DNA from: Thalassolituus sp. UBA1087
GTDB lineage: Bacteria; Pseudomonadota; Gammaproteobacteria; Pseudomonadales; Oceanobacteraceae
Assembly (NCBI GenBank): GCA_002314145.1
Contig: DCCG01000004.1
Location: forward strand, 62,001 to 126,000
Direction: 5' to 3'
Length of the DNA: 64,000 nucleotides
Part shown: positions 1 through 7,529 of the stretch, piece by piece
How the letters are laid out: each line of letters opens with the position of its first letter
Position numbering within the stretch: the first letter of the stretch is position 1
Notes under the pieces: model-generated
Told to the model about the DNA's origin: nothing
Databases searched by the model: none
The model's input: the letters and a program-made list of their open reading frames with translations, nothing else
Translations under genes and position numbers: made by a program

Positions 1-23
1 ACTGAACATTCAGGAGGCCACTA

Positions 24-638
24 ATGGAACATTACATCAGCCTTTTCGTTAAGGCGGTATTCGTCGAGAACATGGCGCTGGCCTTCTTCCTCGGCATGTG
101 TACCTTCCTGGCGATTTCGAAAAAGATCCAGACGGCGATTGGTCTGGGGATTGCGGTTATTGTAGTACTGGCGATCACGGTACCGGTGAATAACCTGATT
201 TACGGCCTGCTGCTGAAAGAAGGCGCGCTGACCTGGATCAGTGATGACTTTGCTAACGTTGATCTGAGCTTCCTGGGTCTGCTGACCTACATCGGCGTGA
301 TTGCTGCCATGGTTCAGATTCTGGAAATGGTACTGGATAAGTACGTTCCGTCGCTGTACAACGCGCTGGGTGTGTTCCTGCCGCTGATCACGGTGAACTG
401 CGCCATCATGGGGGCAGTACTCTTCATGGTCGAGCGTGACTACACCTTTGGTGAAAGTGCCGTGTACGGCGTGGGTGCCGGTGTCGGTTGGGCGCTGGCC
501 ATCACTGCACTGGCCGGTATCCGTGAAAAGCTGAAGTACAGTGATGTACCTGCAGGTCTGCAGGGACTGGGGATCACCTTTATGACGGTGGGCCTGATGT
601 CACTTGGCTTCATGTCATTCTCTGGTGTGTCGCTGTAA
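24..638 (+). CDS. nqrE: Na+-translocating NADH:quinone reductase subunit E
   Basis: Integral inner-membrane subunit of the Na+-pumping NADH:ubiquinone oxidoreductase, which oxidises NADH, reduces quinone and exports sodium. The 204-residue protein is almost entirely hydrophobic, with about six membrane segments, close to the usual NqrE length. Cys26 (in GMCTFLA) and Cys126 (in VNCAIMG) match the cysteines that, with those of NqrD, hold an intramembrane 2Fe-2S centre. A strong AGGAGG ribosome site at 12-17 precedes the ATG. nqrF follows after 12 bases, so this is the 3' end of an nqr operon whose earlier genes lie outside the window. Identification is secure from sequence and gene order. Confidence 0.96.
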   Translation: MEHYISLFVKAVFVENMALAFFLGMCTFLAISKKIQTAIGLGIAVIVVLAITVPVNNLIYGLLLKEGALTWISDDFANVDLSFLGLLTYIGVIAAMVQILEMVLDKYVPSLYNALGVFLPLITVNCAIMGAVLFMVERDYTFGESAVYGVGAGVGWALAITALAGIREKLKYSDVPAGLQGLGITFMTVGLMSLGFMSFSGVSL

Positions 639-650
639 GGAGTCGATGTT

Positions 651-1874
651 TTGGATATAGAAATCATACTCGGCGTTGTGATGTTTACCGTGATTGTATT
701 GTCACTGGTATTCATCATCCTCAGCGCCCGTGCCAGGCTGGTGAGCTCTGGTAACGTAAAAATCATGATCAACGGCGAACGGGAAGTAGAAACCGAAGCC
801 GGTGGCAAGCTGCTGCAGACGCTGGCAGCGAACGATATTTTCCTGTCATCTGCCTGTGGTGGCGGTGGTACCTGTGCCCAGTGTAAGTGTGTGGTGAAAA
901 GCGGTGGTGGCGAAATGCTGCCCACCGAAGCCTCTCACTTCACCAAGGGTGAAGCCCGTGAAGGCTGGCGTCTGTCCTGTCAGACACCGGTTAAGCAGGA
1001 TATGGTGGTGGAAGTGCCGGAAGAAGTCTTCGGGGTTAAGAAGTGGGAAACCACGGTTGTTTCTAACCCGAATATGGCGACCTTTATTAAAGAACTGACG
1101 CTGGCTCTGCCGGAAGGTGAAAACGTTGACTTCCGTGCCGGTGGTTACGTTCAGCTGGAGTGTCCTCCTTACGAGATCAATTTCTCTGATTTCGATATTG
1201 AGGAAGAATACCGCGGTGACTGGGAGCGCTTTAACTTCTTCGATATTAAAGCGGTCAACAAAGAAAACACCATCCGCGCTTATTCCATGGCCAACTACCC
1301 GGAAGAGAAGGGTGTGGTGAAGTTCAATATCCGTATTGCAACACCACCACCGGGCTCTAAAGGCATTCCGCCGGGTATCATGTCGACCTACGTGTTTAAC
1401 CTGAAGCCAGGTGACAAAGTCACCGTATACGGTCCGTTTGGTGAGTTCTTTGCCAAAGATACGGATGCCGAAATGGTCTTCATTGGTGGTGGTGCCGGTA
1501 TGGCGCCAATGCGCTCGCATATCTTTGATCAGCTCAAGCGCCTGAAATCCAAGCGTAAGATCAGCTTCTGGTACGGTGCACGCTCTCTGCGTGAGCTCTT
1601 CTACCAGGATGAATACGATCAGCTGGCGGCGGAAAACGACAATTTTGAGTGGCACGTTGCCATGTCCGACCCGCAGCCGGAAGATAACTGGGATGGCTTG
1701 ACCGGCTTTATTCATAATGTGCTGTTCGAACAGTATCTGAAGGACCATCCGGCGCCGGAAGACTGCGAGTACTACATGTGTGGGCCCCCGATCATGAACC
1801 AGTCAGTGATCAAAATGCTCGAAGGATTGGGCGTCGAACCTGAAAACATCATGCTGGACGACTTCGGCGGCTGA
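651..1874 (+). CDS. nqrF: Na+-translocating NADH:quinone reductase subunit F
   Basis: NADH-oxidising entry subunit of Na+-NQR. One N-terminal membrane helix (about residues 5-25) anchors it. A ferredoxin-like domain follows with 2Fe-2S ligands Cys69, Cys75, Cys78 and Cys110, then an FAD domain with the RAYS motif near residue 209 and an NADH-binding domain with GGGAGMAPMR near 279. The C terminus carries the family ending around YYMCGPP and LDDFGG. The length of 407 residues is normal. It starts at TTG: an AAGGAG site overlapping the nqrE stop lies 8 bases upstream, and no in-frame ATG is placed well. A terminator follows directly, so the maturation genes apbE and nqrM often found here are not adjacent. 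Confidence 0.96.
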   Translation: MDIEIILGVVMFTVIVLSLVFIILSARARLVSSGNVKIMINGEREVETEAGGKLLQTLAANDIFLSSACGGGGTCAQCKCVVKSGGGEMLPTEASHFTKGEAREGWRLSCQTPVKQDMVVEVPEEVFGVKKWETTVVSNPNMATFIKELTLALPEGENVDFRAGGYVQLECPPYEINFSDFDIEEEYRGDWERFNFFDIKAVNKENTIRAYSMANYPEEKGVVKFNIRIATPPPGSKGIPPGIMSTYVFNLKPGDKVTVYGPFGEFFAKDTDAEMVFIGGGAGMAPMRSHIFDQLKRLKSKRKISFWYGARSLRELFYQDEYDQLAAENDNFEWHVAMSDPQPEDNWDGLTGFIHNVLFEQYLKDHPAPEDCEYYMCGPPIMNQSVIKMLEGLGVEPENIMLDDFGG

Positions 1875-1885
1875 TGATTCAGAAT

Positions 1886-1914
1886 GAAAAAACCGCGCCT
1901 GGCGCGGTTTTTTT
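1886..1914 (+). terminator. Rho-independent terminator after nqrF
   Basis: GC-rich hairpin AACCGCGCC / GGCGCGGTT followed by a run of seven T, 12 bases after the nqrF stop. It ends the nqr operon. Confidence 0.9.
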
Positions 1915-2054
1915 GTATCTGTCGTCATTGTGTCGTGTAAGGATGCTAAGCTGTGACCACCTGGAATGATTGCCAGATCCCCGTGATTATGGGCAGCAGA
2001 AGGGTAAAAAGCCTCCGGATATGATCTGTAACAAGCCAGATGCGACCGCTTGTG

Positions 2055-2085
2055 TTGAAAATGCTGTGCTTGGGTTATCATATAA
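2055..2085 (+). promoter_or_regulatory. Candidate promoter for the acyl-CoA desaturase
   Basis: TTGAAA at 2055-2060 followed after 15-17 bases by an AT-rich TATCATATAAAG stretch is a plausible sigma70 promoter. A perfect 8-base palindrome CCACGTGG lies at 2098-2105, between this promoter and the start codon, where an operator could act. Both calls are by eye only. Confidence 0.4.
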
Positions 2086-2136
2086 AGTAATTCCGCTCCA
2101 CGTGGCGGGCACCCAATGAACGAAAAGCTGAGTTTT

Positions 2137-3276
2137 ATGAGCGATACCAATAAAAAAGACAAGGCCCCGATTAACTGGACGCCGACCTTTATGTTTGCAC
2201 TCACTAACCTGGTGGTGGTGACACTGGTGCCCTGGTATGGGCTGACCCATGGTTATTCCGTGTCTGCTGTGGTGGCATTCGTGGTTCTGACCTGGCTGAC
2301 CGAGCTGGCCATCACCGCGGGTTATCATCGTCTGTGGTCCCATAACGCCTATAAGGCCCACTGGAGTGTACGTCTGTTTTACGCTCTGTTTGGTGCCATG
2401 GCATTACAGAACACGATTCTGCACTGGAGTTCTGGTCACCGGGTCCATCACCGCCATGTTGATGATGTGGATCTGGACCCGTATTCTGCCAAACGTGGTC
2501 TCTGGTTCTCTCATATGGGCTGGATGATCCGTCGTTATCCGAGCGGTGAGGTAAACTTTGATAACGTTAAAAACCTGACCAAAGACCCGATTGTTATGTG
2601 GCAGTACAAATATTATCTGCCGATAGCGTTGGGTATGAATGTTCTGATTCCGGTTGCCCTGGGTCTGATGCTGGGCGACATCTGGGGCATGATTCTGTTT
2701 GCTGGTTTCCTGAGAATTGTTGCGACTCACCACTTCACATTCTTTATTAACTCCATCGCACATAAATGGGGTTCGCAGCCGTACACTGACGAAAATACCG
2801 CCCGTGACAACGCTTTCTTTGCCTTCCTGACGCATGGCGAGGGCTACCACAATTATCACCATATCTTTCAGACGGATTACCGTAACGGTATCCGCTGGTA
2901 TCAGTGGGATCCCACCAAGTGGTTTATCAAATCCTGTCAGCTGGTGGGACTGGCGTCAGATCTTAAAACCGTTCCGGAATTTAAAATCCAGCGCGCCAGA
3001 CTGAAGATGCAGTTCAAACGTGCACAGGAAAAACTGGAAAAAACCGGTGCCCATGAAAAGTGGTCGGCGATGCTGGAAACCGAGTACGAAGAGTTTAAAA
3101 AAATGCTGGCCCACTGGACCGAACTGCAGGGGCAGCGGGTGCAGGAAACCCGTCGTAATCTGCAGGAAAAGTGGGAAGGCGCCGCATTGCGTACCCGGGT
3201 AAAAGAAGTTGAATATTCGCTGATGATGCAGCAGAAGCGTCTGAAACTGATGGTCGCTCAGTTCAACCCGGCCTGA
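2137..3276 (+). CDS. Acyl-CoA (delta-9 type) fatty acid desaturase
   Basis: Membrane di-iron desaturase that introduces a cis double bond into a saturated acyl-CoA, supplying unsaturated fatty acids. Four hydrophobic segments surround the three histidine boxes of the stearoyl-CoA desaturase family: HRLWSH, HRVHHRH and EGYHNYHH. The C-terminal third (after about residue 280) is an additional charged, probably coiled-coil region rich in Lys, Glu and Gln, longer than the minimal enzyme. An in-frame ATG at 2116 would add seven residues; 2137 is preferred because the protein then begins in the usual way before the first membrane segment and has a GAG just upstream. It is transcribed alone between two terminators. 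Confidence 0.9.
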   Translation: MSDTNKKDKAPINWTPTFMFALTNLVVVTLVPWYGLTHGYSVSAVVAFVVLTWLTELAITAGYHRLWSHNAYKAHWSVRLFYALFGAMALQNTILHWSSGHRVHHRHVDDVDLDPYSAKRGLWFSHMGWMIRRYPSGEVNFDNVKNLTKDPIVMWQYKYYLPIALGMNVLIPVALGLMLGDIWGMILFAGFLRIVATHHFTFFINSIAHKWGSQPYTDENTARDNAFFAFLTHGEGYHNYHHIFQTDYRNGIRWYQWDPTKWFIKSCQLVGLASDLKTVPEFKIQRARLKMQFKRAQEKLEKTGAHEKWSAMLETEYEEFKKMLAHWTELQGQRVQETRRNLQEKWEGAALRTRVKEVEYSLMMQQKRLKLMVAQFNPA

Positions 3277-3303
3277 TAACGGCACAAGCGGTTATTTTAT
3301 CTG

Positions 3304-3334
3304 ACCCCATCCGTGACAACGGGTGGGGTTTTTT
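3304..3334 (+). terminator. Rho-independent terminator after the desaturase
   Basis: Hairpin CCCCATCCGT / ACGGGTGGGG with a six-T tail, 28 bases past the stop codon. Confidence 0.88.
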
Positions 3335-3453
3335 ATTGCCCGGCACAGATAAGTGCTGACATGGCGCCTGACACATCGGCTGATGTGTCCATGTTATAAG
3401 CATCCCCGCTGTGGAATACTTTCCGCTGCAGGTTTCTTATACAGGGCGTAGCC

Positions 3454-4716
3454 ATGACAGATTATAAAAAAACTCAGCAGCCTCACCCGGCCCGGTTTGT
3501 GTTTTCCACTGAGCGGAACACGTTCAGGGCCAGAAAAACAGCCTTCGGCTTACGCTTACTGCTCGGACATTATCCCTCGCCCTCCGATACCCTGGTCGAT
3601 CAGATTGCTGCCAGTTACCACCGGGCTGATACGGTGGGTGATGACGTGGCAGCAGAACTCTTTGCTGACCCGTCTGTGCGACAACAGATAAACAACCCCC
3701 ACGACTATCTGCGCCGCGCGGTGGAAGAAGGCAGTGATTCTGTGGATGCCAGTCTGACCCCGGCATTGAAAAAAATGCTGCAGGAAGCAGAAACGCCACC
3801 GGACTGGTTACAGGAAGACAAACTTGAACTGGCCTGTCGGGTTATTCACCGCTGTGGCCGTTTTGCGATGTACGCGCTGGGCGATCTGGCGTTACTGGGT
3901 GGCTATGCCAACAGTGATATTACGAAACCTCTGGCCTTTACCGGCGCATTAAATGGCAACAGCTCGTTTGACCGGGTATCGGAGACCACGGCTTTCTGGT
4001 TCGATGTGACAGCCTGCGGCGGTTTAAAACCCGGAGCCAAAGGCTATTGTTCTGCGGTGAAAGTCCGGGTCATGCATGCGCTGGTGCGGCAACGGTTAAA
4101 GCAGCATGCGCAGTGGGATTCAGAGCAATGGGGATTGCCGATTAATCAGGGCGATTCTCTGGCTACGAATGTGGCTTTTTCAATGCTGATGGTAACCGGT
4201 GCCAGTATGCTGGGCTGGCGTTTCAACGACAAAGAAATCGATGCGGTCCTGCATTTGTGGCGTTACGTTGCCCGTCTGATGGGGGATGACTGGCGACTGC
4301 TGCCAGAGAATCGTCAGCAGGGTGTGGACTGGTTATTTATTATTGCTGCAGGCAGCCGGATTAATCCGGATAAAGACAGTATGGTGCTGGCCGAATCCTA
4401 TCTGAATAATTTTCTTGAAGTACCGGGTAACCGTATTTATCAGCGCTTTGTTTATTGGTTTCACCGCGCCTACGCCAACTGGCTGATTCCGGCTGATATC
4501 CGGCGCGTGCTGAATATTCCCGGGGCCTTCGGTCTGGGGCTGCTGCCGGGCTTACAGGCGCCGTTTATCCGTTTGCTGGATACGACGGCACGGCTGGTTC
4601 CGGCATTGGATAACTGGTTACAGCGTTTCGGGCGGCGCGGGCAGCAGTATATCGTCAGCAGCCGGCTGCAGGGGCGGGAAGTCACCTTTGCTGATAAGCA
4701 AACCCTGACCCGGTAG
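3454..4716 (+). CDS. Oxygenase MpaB / latex-clearing-protein family (DUF2236) protein
   Basis: The middle of this 420-residue protein matches the DUF2236 fold shared by fungal MpaB oxygenases and bacterial latex-clearing protein Lcp, haem-dependent enzymes that cleave C=C bonds or modify prenyl chains. Recognisable stretches are GDLALLGGYA (about 143-152), R174 with the ETT of 177-179, GGLKPGAKGY, and VRVMHALVR with His208, the likely haem-ligand position by analogy with Lcp. No signal peptide is visible, so it is predicted cytoplasmic or peripheral. The substrate is unknown; a lipid or isoprenoid role is inference from family only. It stands alone, 177 bases after the desaturase terminator. 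Confidence 0.78.
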   Translation: MTDYKKTQQPHPARFVFSTERNTFRARKTAFGLRLLLGHYPSPSDTLVDQIAASYHRADTVGDDVAAELFADPSVRQQINNPHDYLRRAVEEGSDSVDASLTPALKKMLQEAETPPDWLQEDKLELACRVIHRCGRFAMYALGDLALLGGYANSDITKPLAFTGALNGNSSFDRVSETTAFWFDVTACGGLKPGAKGYCSAVKVRVMHALVRQRLKQHAQWDSEQWGLPINQGDSLATNVAFSMLMVTGASMLGWRFNDKEIDAVLHLWRYVARLMGDDWRLLPENRQQGVDWLFIIAAGSRINPDKDSMVLAESYLNNFLEVPGNRIYQRFVYWFHRAYANWLIPADIRRVLNIPGAFGLGLLPGLQAPFIRLLDTTARLVPALDNWLQRFGRRGQQYIVSSRLQGREVTFADKQTLTR

Positions 4717-4834
4717 TTATACCGTTATCTTTTATTTGGGTGCTCTGGTGTTCCGGTGATCTGGCTGTCAGCGCTGTGACCGGCAGCGGAAAGACGTTAG
4801 TATGTGCGCGGTAAAAATACAGATGGAGCGCAAC

Positions 4835-5506
4835 ATGGCAAACGTTGTAATTACCGGCGCCAACCGGGGAATCGGACTTGAACTGGCAAAATTATTTGCC
4901 GCCCGTGGCGACTCGGTGACCGGTATTTGCCGGGAAACCAGTGAAGAACTGGAAGATATTGCCGATCAGGTGATCAGTGGTATTGATCTGACTCAGGAGG
5001 AATCTCTGGGGGCGATAGCGACTCTGCTGGAGCAGCTGCTGGACGGCCCGCTGGATCTGTTGATTAATAACGCCGGGCTGTTTACTAACGAAACACTGAC
5101 ATCCATGGATTTCGACGCTATCCAGCGTCAGTTTGATATCAACGCCATGGTGCCGTTGAAACTGACGATGGTGCTGCTGCCGTTTATGACGAATGGCTCT
5201 AAGATCGCCAATATTACCAGCCGCATGGGTTCCGTCTCCGATAATACCTCAGGTTCTTACTATGGCTATCGTGCCTCCAAAGCGGCGCTGAATGCTTTCG
5301 GCAAATCGCTGGCGATGGATCTTAAACCTCAGGGAATCGCGGTCGCACAATTGCATCCCGGTTTTGTGAAAACCCGGATGGTTGGCTTTAATGGCGATAT
5401 CACGCCGCAGGAAGCTGCGCAGGGGCTGGCGGCCCGTATTGATGAATTAACACTGGAAACCTCCGGTGGTTTCTGGCATTCCAACGGCCAGGCATTGCCC
5501 TGGTAA
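4835..5506 (+). CDS. Short-chain dehydrogenase/reductase (SDR)
   Basis: NAD(P)-dependent oxidoreductase of the classical SDR fold. The nucleotide site TGANRGIG lies at the N terminus, followed by NNAG, the catalytic Ser in ITSRMGS and the YRASK form of the YxxxK catalytic pair. At 223 residues it is short, like the CsgA-type SDRs. The start at 4835 (MANVVITG) has GGAG six bases upstream; an in-frame ATG at 4802 would add 11 residues that do not resemble the family. The substrate cannot be told. The next gene follows 24 bases later, so the two are probably co-transcribed. Confidence 0.88.
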   Translation: MANVVITGANRGIGLELAKLFAARGDSVTGICRETSEELEDIADQVISGIDLTQEESLGAIATLLEQLLDGPLDLLINNAGLFTNETLTSMDFDAIQRQFDINAMVPLKLTMVLLPFMTNGSKIANITSRMGSVSDNTSGSYYGYRASKAALNAFGKSLAMDLKPQGIAVAQLHPGFVKTRMVGFNGDITPQEAAQGLAARIDELTLETSGGFWHSNGQALPW

Positions 5507-5530
5507 TCAGGCTTTAAAGAGAGAAATTGT

Positions 5531-5917
5531 ATGTCTAACGCCCGTATTACCAAGAAAAAACATACCCGTTTCCTGGCCGATTTCTTTGTCGAAATCAGCC
5601 AGGACCCGGAATGGGAAAAGAAACTTCAGTCACTGAAAACGGAAGATAAACTGAATACGTCCGAAGAAGGATTTCCGGCAGAGTTTTTTCAATGGGTACC
5701 GGAAGCGGAAACGAATAACCTGCAATACAGTGTGGAGCGGGTGGAACTGGCTGATATTCCACGTGAAGCCTCCTGCTGGTGGCCGGTGGATGAACAGACC
5801 CATTTTTATATGGCTTATCCATCGGAATATCCACAGTCGGCTATTTATATGGCGATTGATTTTCACGGCGACCACAGTGCTTGCTGCGGCTCCGCGGACG
5901 GTCAGCAGGACGCCTGA
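5531..5917 (+). CDS. Uncharacterised 128-residue protein
   Basis: I do not recognise this family. The protein is soluble-looking and acidic, begins with a basic stretch (ARITKKKHTRFLADFF), has several aromatic residues (ASCWWPVDEQTHFYMAY) and ends with a short CC-containing tail. No signal peptide or membrane segment is seen. A purine-rich AAAGAGAGAAATTGT precedes the ATG. Base composition and codon use resemble its neighbours, which supports a real gene. It sits between the SDR and the HEPN-like gene on the same strand, with gaps of 24 and 73 bases. Confidence 0.7.
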   Translation: MSNARITKKKHTRFLADFFVEISQDPEWEKKLQSLKTEDKLNTSEEGFPAEFFQWVPEAETNNLQYSVERVELADIPREASCWWPVDEQTHFYMAYPSEYPQSAIYMAIDFHGDHSACCGSADGQQDA

Positions 5918-5990
5918 GCCAGCCCTGAACCAGAGACCGATGATGTCGGTGTCTGGTGAGGTCTGAGCAGGCAGAGAGCAGAGTATATTC

Positions 5991-6638
5991 ATGGCAGATA
6001 CCAACGAACTCAAACAGCGGCTGCGTGAACAGCGTGACTTATTGAATGAGCTGCAGTCAACGCGTCTGCATCGCGCTCTCAGCTGGCTGAATGCTGCTTA
6101 TCAGCATGAAGCGGACGCGGACCTTAAGTTTATCTGTGGCTGGATCAGTTTCAGCGCCTGCTGCTATGTGGAAGAAGAGGGCAATTCACCGCTGGAAGAA
6201 CAGCTGGCCTTTCAGCGATTTATTCAGCAACTGGTGTCGCTGGATCATCAGGAACGGATTTATGATTGTCTCTGGCATCAGTTTTCGGGTCCGGTCAGGG
6301 CGCTGATCAAAAATCCGTATGTCTTTGCACCATTCTGGGAATCGCAGCGGCGTGACAATGATTGCTGGAAAACAGCCTTTGACCAGTCGTCCGTCGCGGC
6401 ACTGAACTTCCTCAGTCGTAAAAAAGTCCCGGAATTATTAGGTATCGTGCTGGATCGTCTGTACGTGCTGCACAATCAGGTGGTACGCGGTGGTGCAACC
6501 TGGCAGAGCCGGGTGAACCGTGAGCAGATTGAAGACGGAGGGGAACTGCTGATGGCACTGATGCCGGTGGTGGTGGATATCATGCTGACACACAGTGAAC
6601 ATGACTGGGGGGAACTGGCCTATCCCGTGGTCAGATAA
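5991..6638 (+). CDS. HEPN-like protein with altered catalytic motif
   Basis: A 215-residue helical cytoplasmic protein. Its C-terminal half, LDRLYVLHNQVVRGGATW followed by NREQIEDGG and a hydrophobic helix ending near YPVV, has the layout of a family of HEPN-type proteins I remember as usually reading RNQLVHGGATW. HEPN ribonucleases use an R-x4-6-H motif. Here the two key positions appear exchanged: His161 sits where Arg is expected and Arg166 where His is expected, so nuclease activity may be lost or changed. This comparison is from memory, not an alignment. No toxin-antitoxin partner is obvious; the upstream 128-residue gene is the only close neighbour. Confidence 0.65.
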   Translation: MADTNELKQRLREQRDLLNELQSTRLHRALSWLNAAYQHEADADLKFICGWISFSACCYVEEEGNSPLEEQLAFQRFIQQLVSLDHQERIYDCLWHQFSGPVRALIKNPYVFAPFWESQRRDNDCWKTAFDQSSVAALNFLSRKKVPELLGIVLDRLYVLHNQVVRGGATWQSRVNREQIEDGGELLMALMPVVVDIMLTHSEHDWGELAYPVVR

Positions 6639-6661
6639 CCCCATTGTTATCACTCCGCTGT

Positions 6662-6693
6662 CAAAAACGGGAGTACTCTGACTCCCGTTTTTT
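6662..6693. terminator. Bidirectional Rho-independent terminator
   Basis: Hairpin ACGGGAGT / ACTCCCGT flanked by A and T runs, between the convergent HEPN-like gene and the nitroreductase. It can serve both strands. Confidence 0.88.
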
Positions 6694-6701
6694 ATCCTGG
6701 C

Positions 6702-7364
6702 TCAGCTGATAAAAGCCACGGCATCATCGAGATCAGCGCGGTCGGTACGGCATTTATTGGCATCCGCGCTGTCATCGGCGTAACCGAACGACATACCAAA
6801 TAAAATCCCTTTTTCGTCCGGGATATTCAGAAATTCTTTCACTGGTTGCGGGAACTGGCCCAGCGCTCCCTGCATGCAGGAATCAATACCCCGCTCTTTA
6901 AGCAGCAGAGTTAACGTCTGGGCATAAATGCCCACATCAACCGCTCCCATAATATCCAGGTATTTATCCATGGTGAAAAAAGCAACATGTGGTGCATCGA
7001 AAAATGCCCAGTTGCGCAGCATGGCCATATTGCGTTTCATTTTGTCTTCACGCTCAATACCCATCGCATTGTAAAGCGCAGCGGCAGAACCAAACTGGCG
7101 TTCGCGGTGAATGCCCTGATAGGCAACCTTCCAGTTAAATTCAGGTTCTGGTGTCTGCTGTTTCATGACCACAGACACCAGCTGGTTTTTCAGTTCATCT
7201 TTTTTCGCACCGGAGACTACGTAGGTTTTCCAGGGCTGAACATTGCAGTTGGAAGGGGATTTCTGCGCGGCAGTAAAAACTTCCTGCAGCACAGCAGGGT
7301 CGACCGCATCCTGTTTGAAGGCCCGTACGGAATAGCGGCTGTTGAGAATATCGGTGAGTGACAT
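6702..7364 (-). CDS. Nitroreductase family flavoprotein
   Basis: FMN-dependent NAD(P)H oxidoreductase of the nitroreductase fold, predicted to reduce nitroaromatics or quinones in the cytoplasm. Family features are the N-terminal ILNSRYSVRAF (FMN phosphate contact), SPSNCNVQPWK near residues 35-45, the central hydrophobic dimer helix and GMSFGYAD near the C terminus. The 220-residue length is typical. It is transcribed alone, from the region between itself and the pepA terminator. The physiological substrate is not indicated by context. Confidence 0.88.
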   Translation of the reverse strand: MSLTDILNSRYSVRAFKQDAVDPAVLQEVFTAAQKSPSNCNVQPWKTYVVSGAKKDELKNQLVSVVMKQQTPEPEFNWKVAYQGIHRERQFGSAAALYNAMGIEREDKMKRNMAMLRNWAFFDAPHVAFFTMDKYLDIMGAVDVGIYAQTLTLLLKERGIDSCMQGALGQFPQPVKEFLNIPDEKGILFGMSFGYADDSADANKCRTDRADLDDAVAFIS

Positions 7365-7470
7365 GGGTGTCCTCTTATCATTGTCGTCTGGGTAGAGAAA
7401 TAGTAACAGTGTACGACGGTCCTAAAGAGGGCATATGTGCCACAAATCCCTCAGCGGACAGCATGACACA

Positions 7471-7507
7471 AAAAACGGGCAGCCGGTTAAGGGCTGCCCG
7501 TTTGTTT
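7471..7507 (-). terminator. Rho-independent terminator after pepA
   Basis: Perfect 9-bp stem CGGGCAGCC / GGCTGCCCG with a T run on the minus strand, located just beyond the pepA stop codon. Confidence 0.87.
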
Positions 7508-7529
7508 TTCTGCCGACGGAATAGCGGGT

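Noticed and set aside
846..1748. 300-codon open frame opposite nqrF
   Set aside because: Antisense shadow of an unambiguous gene with no recognisable protein features.
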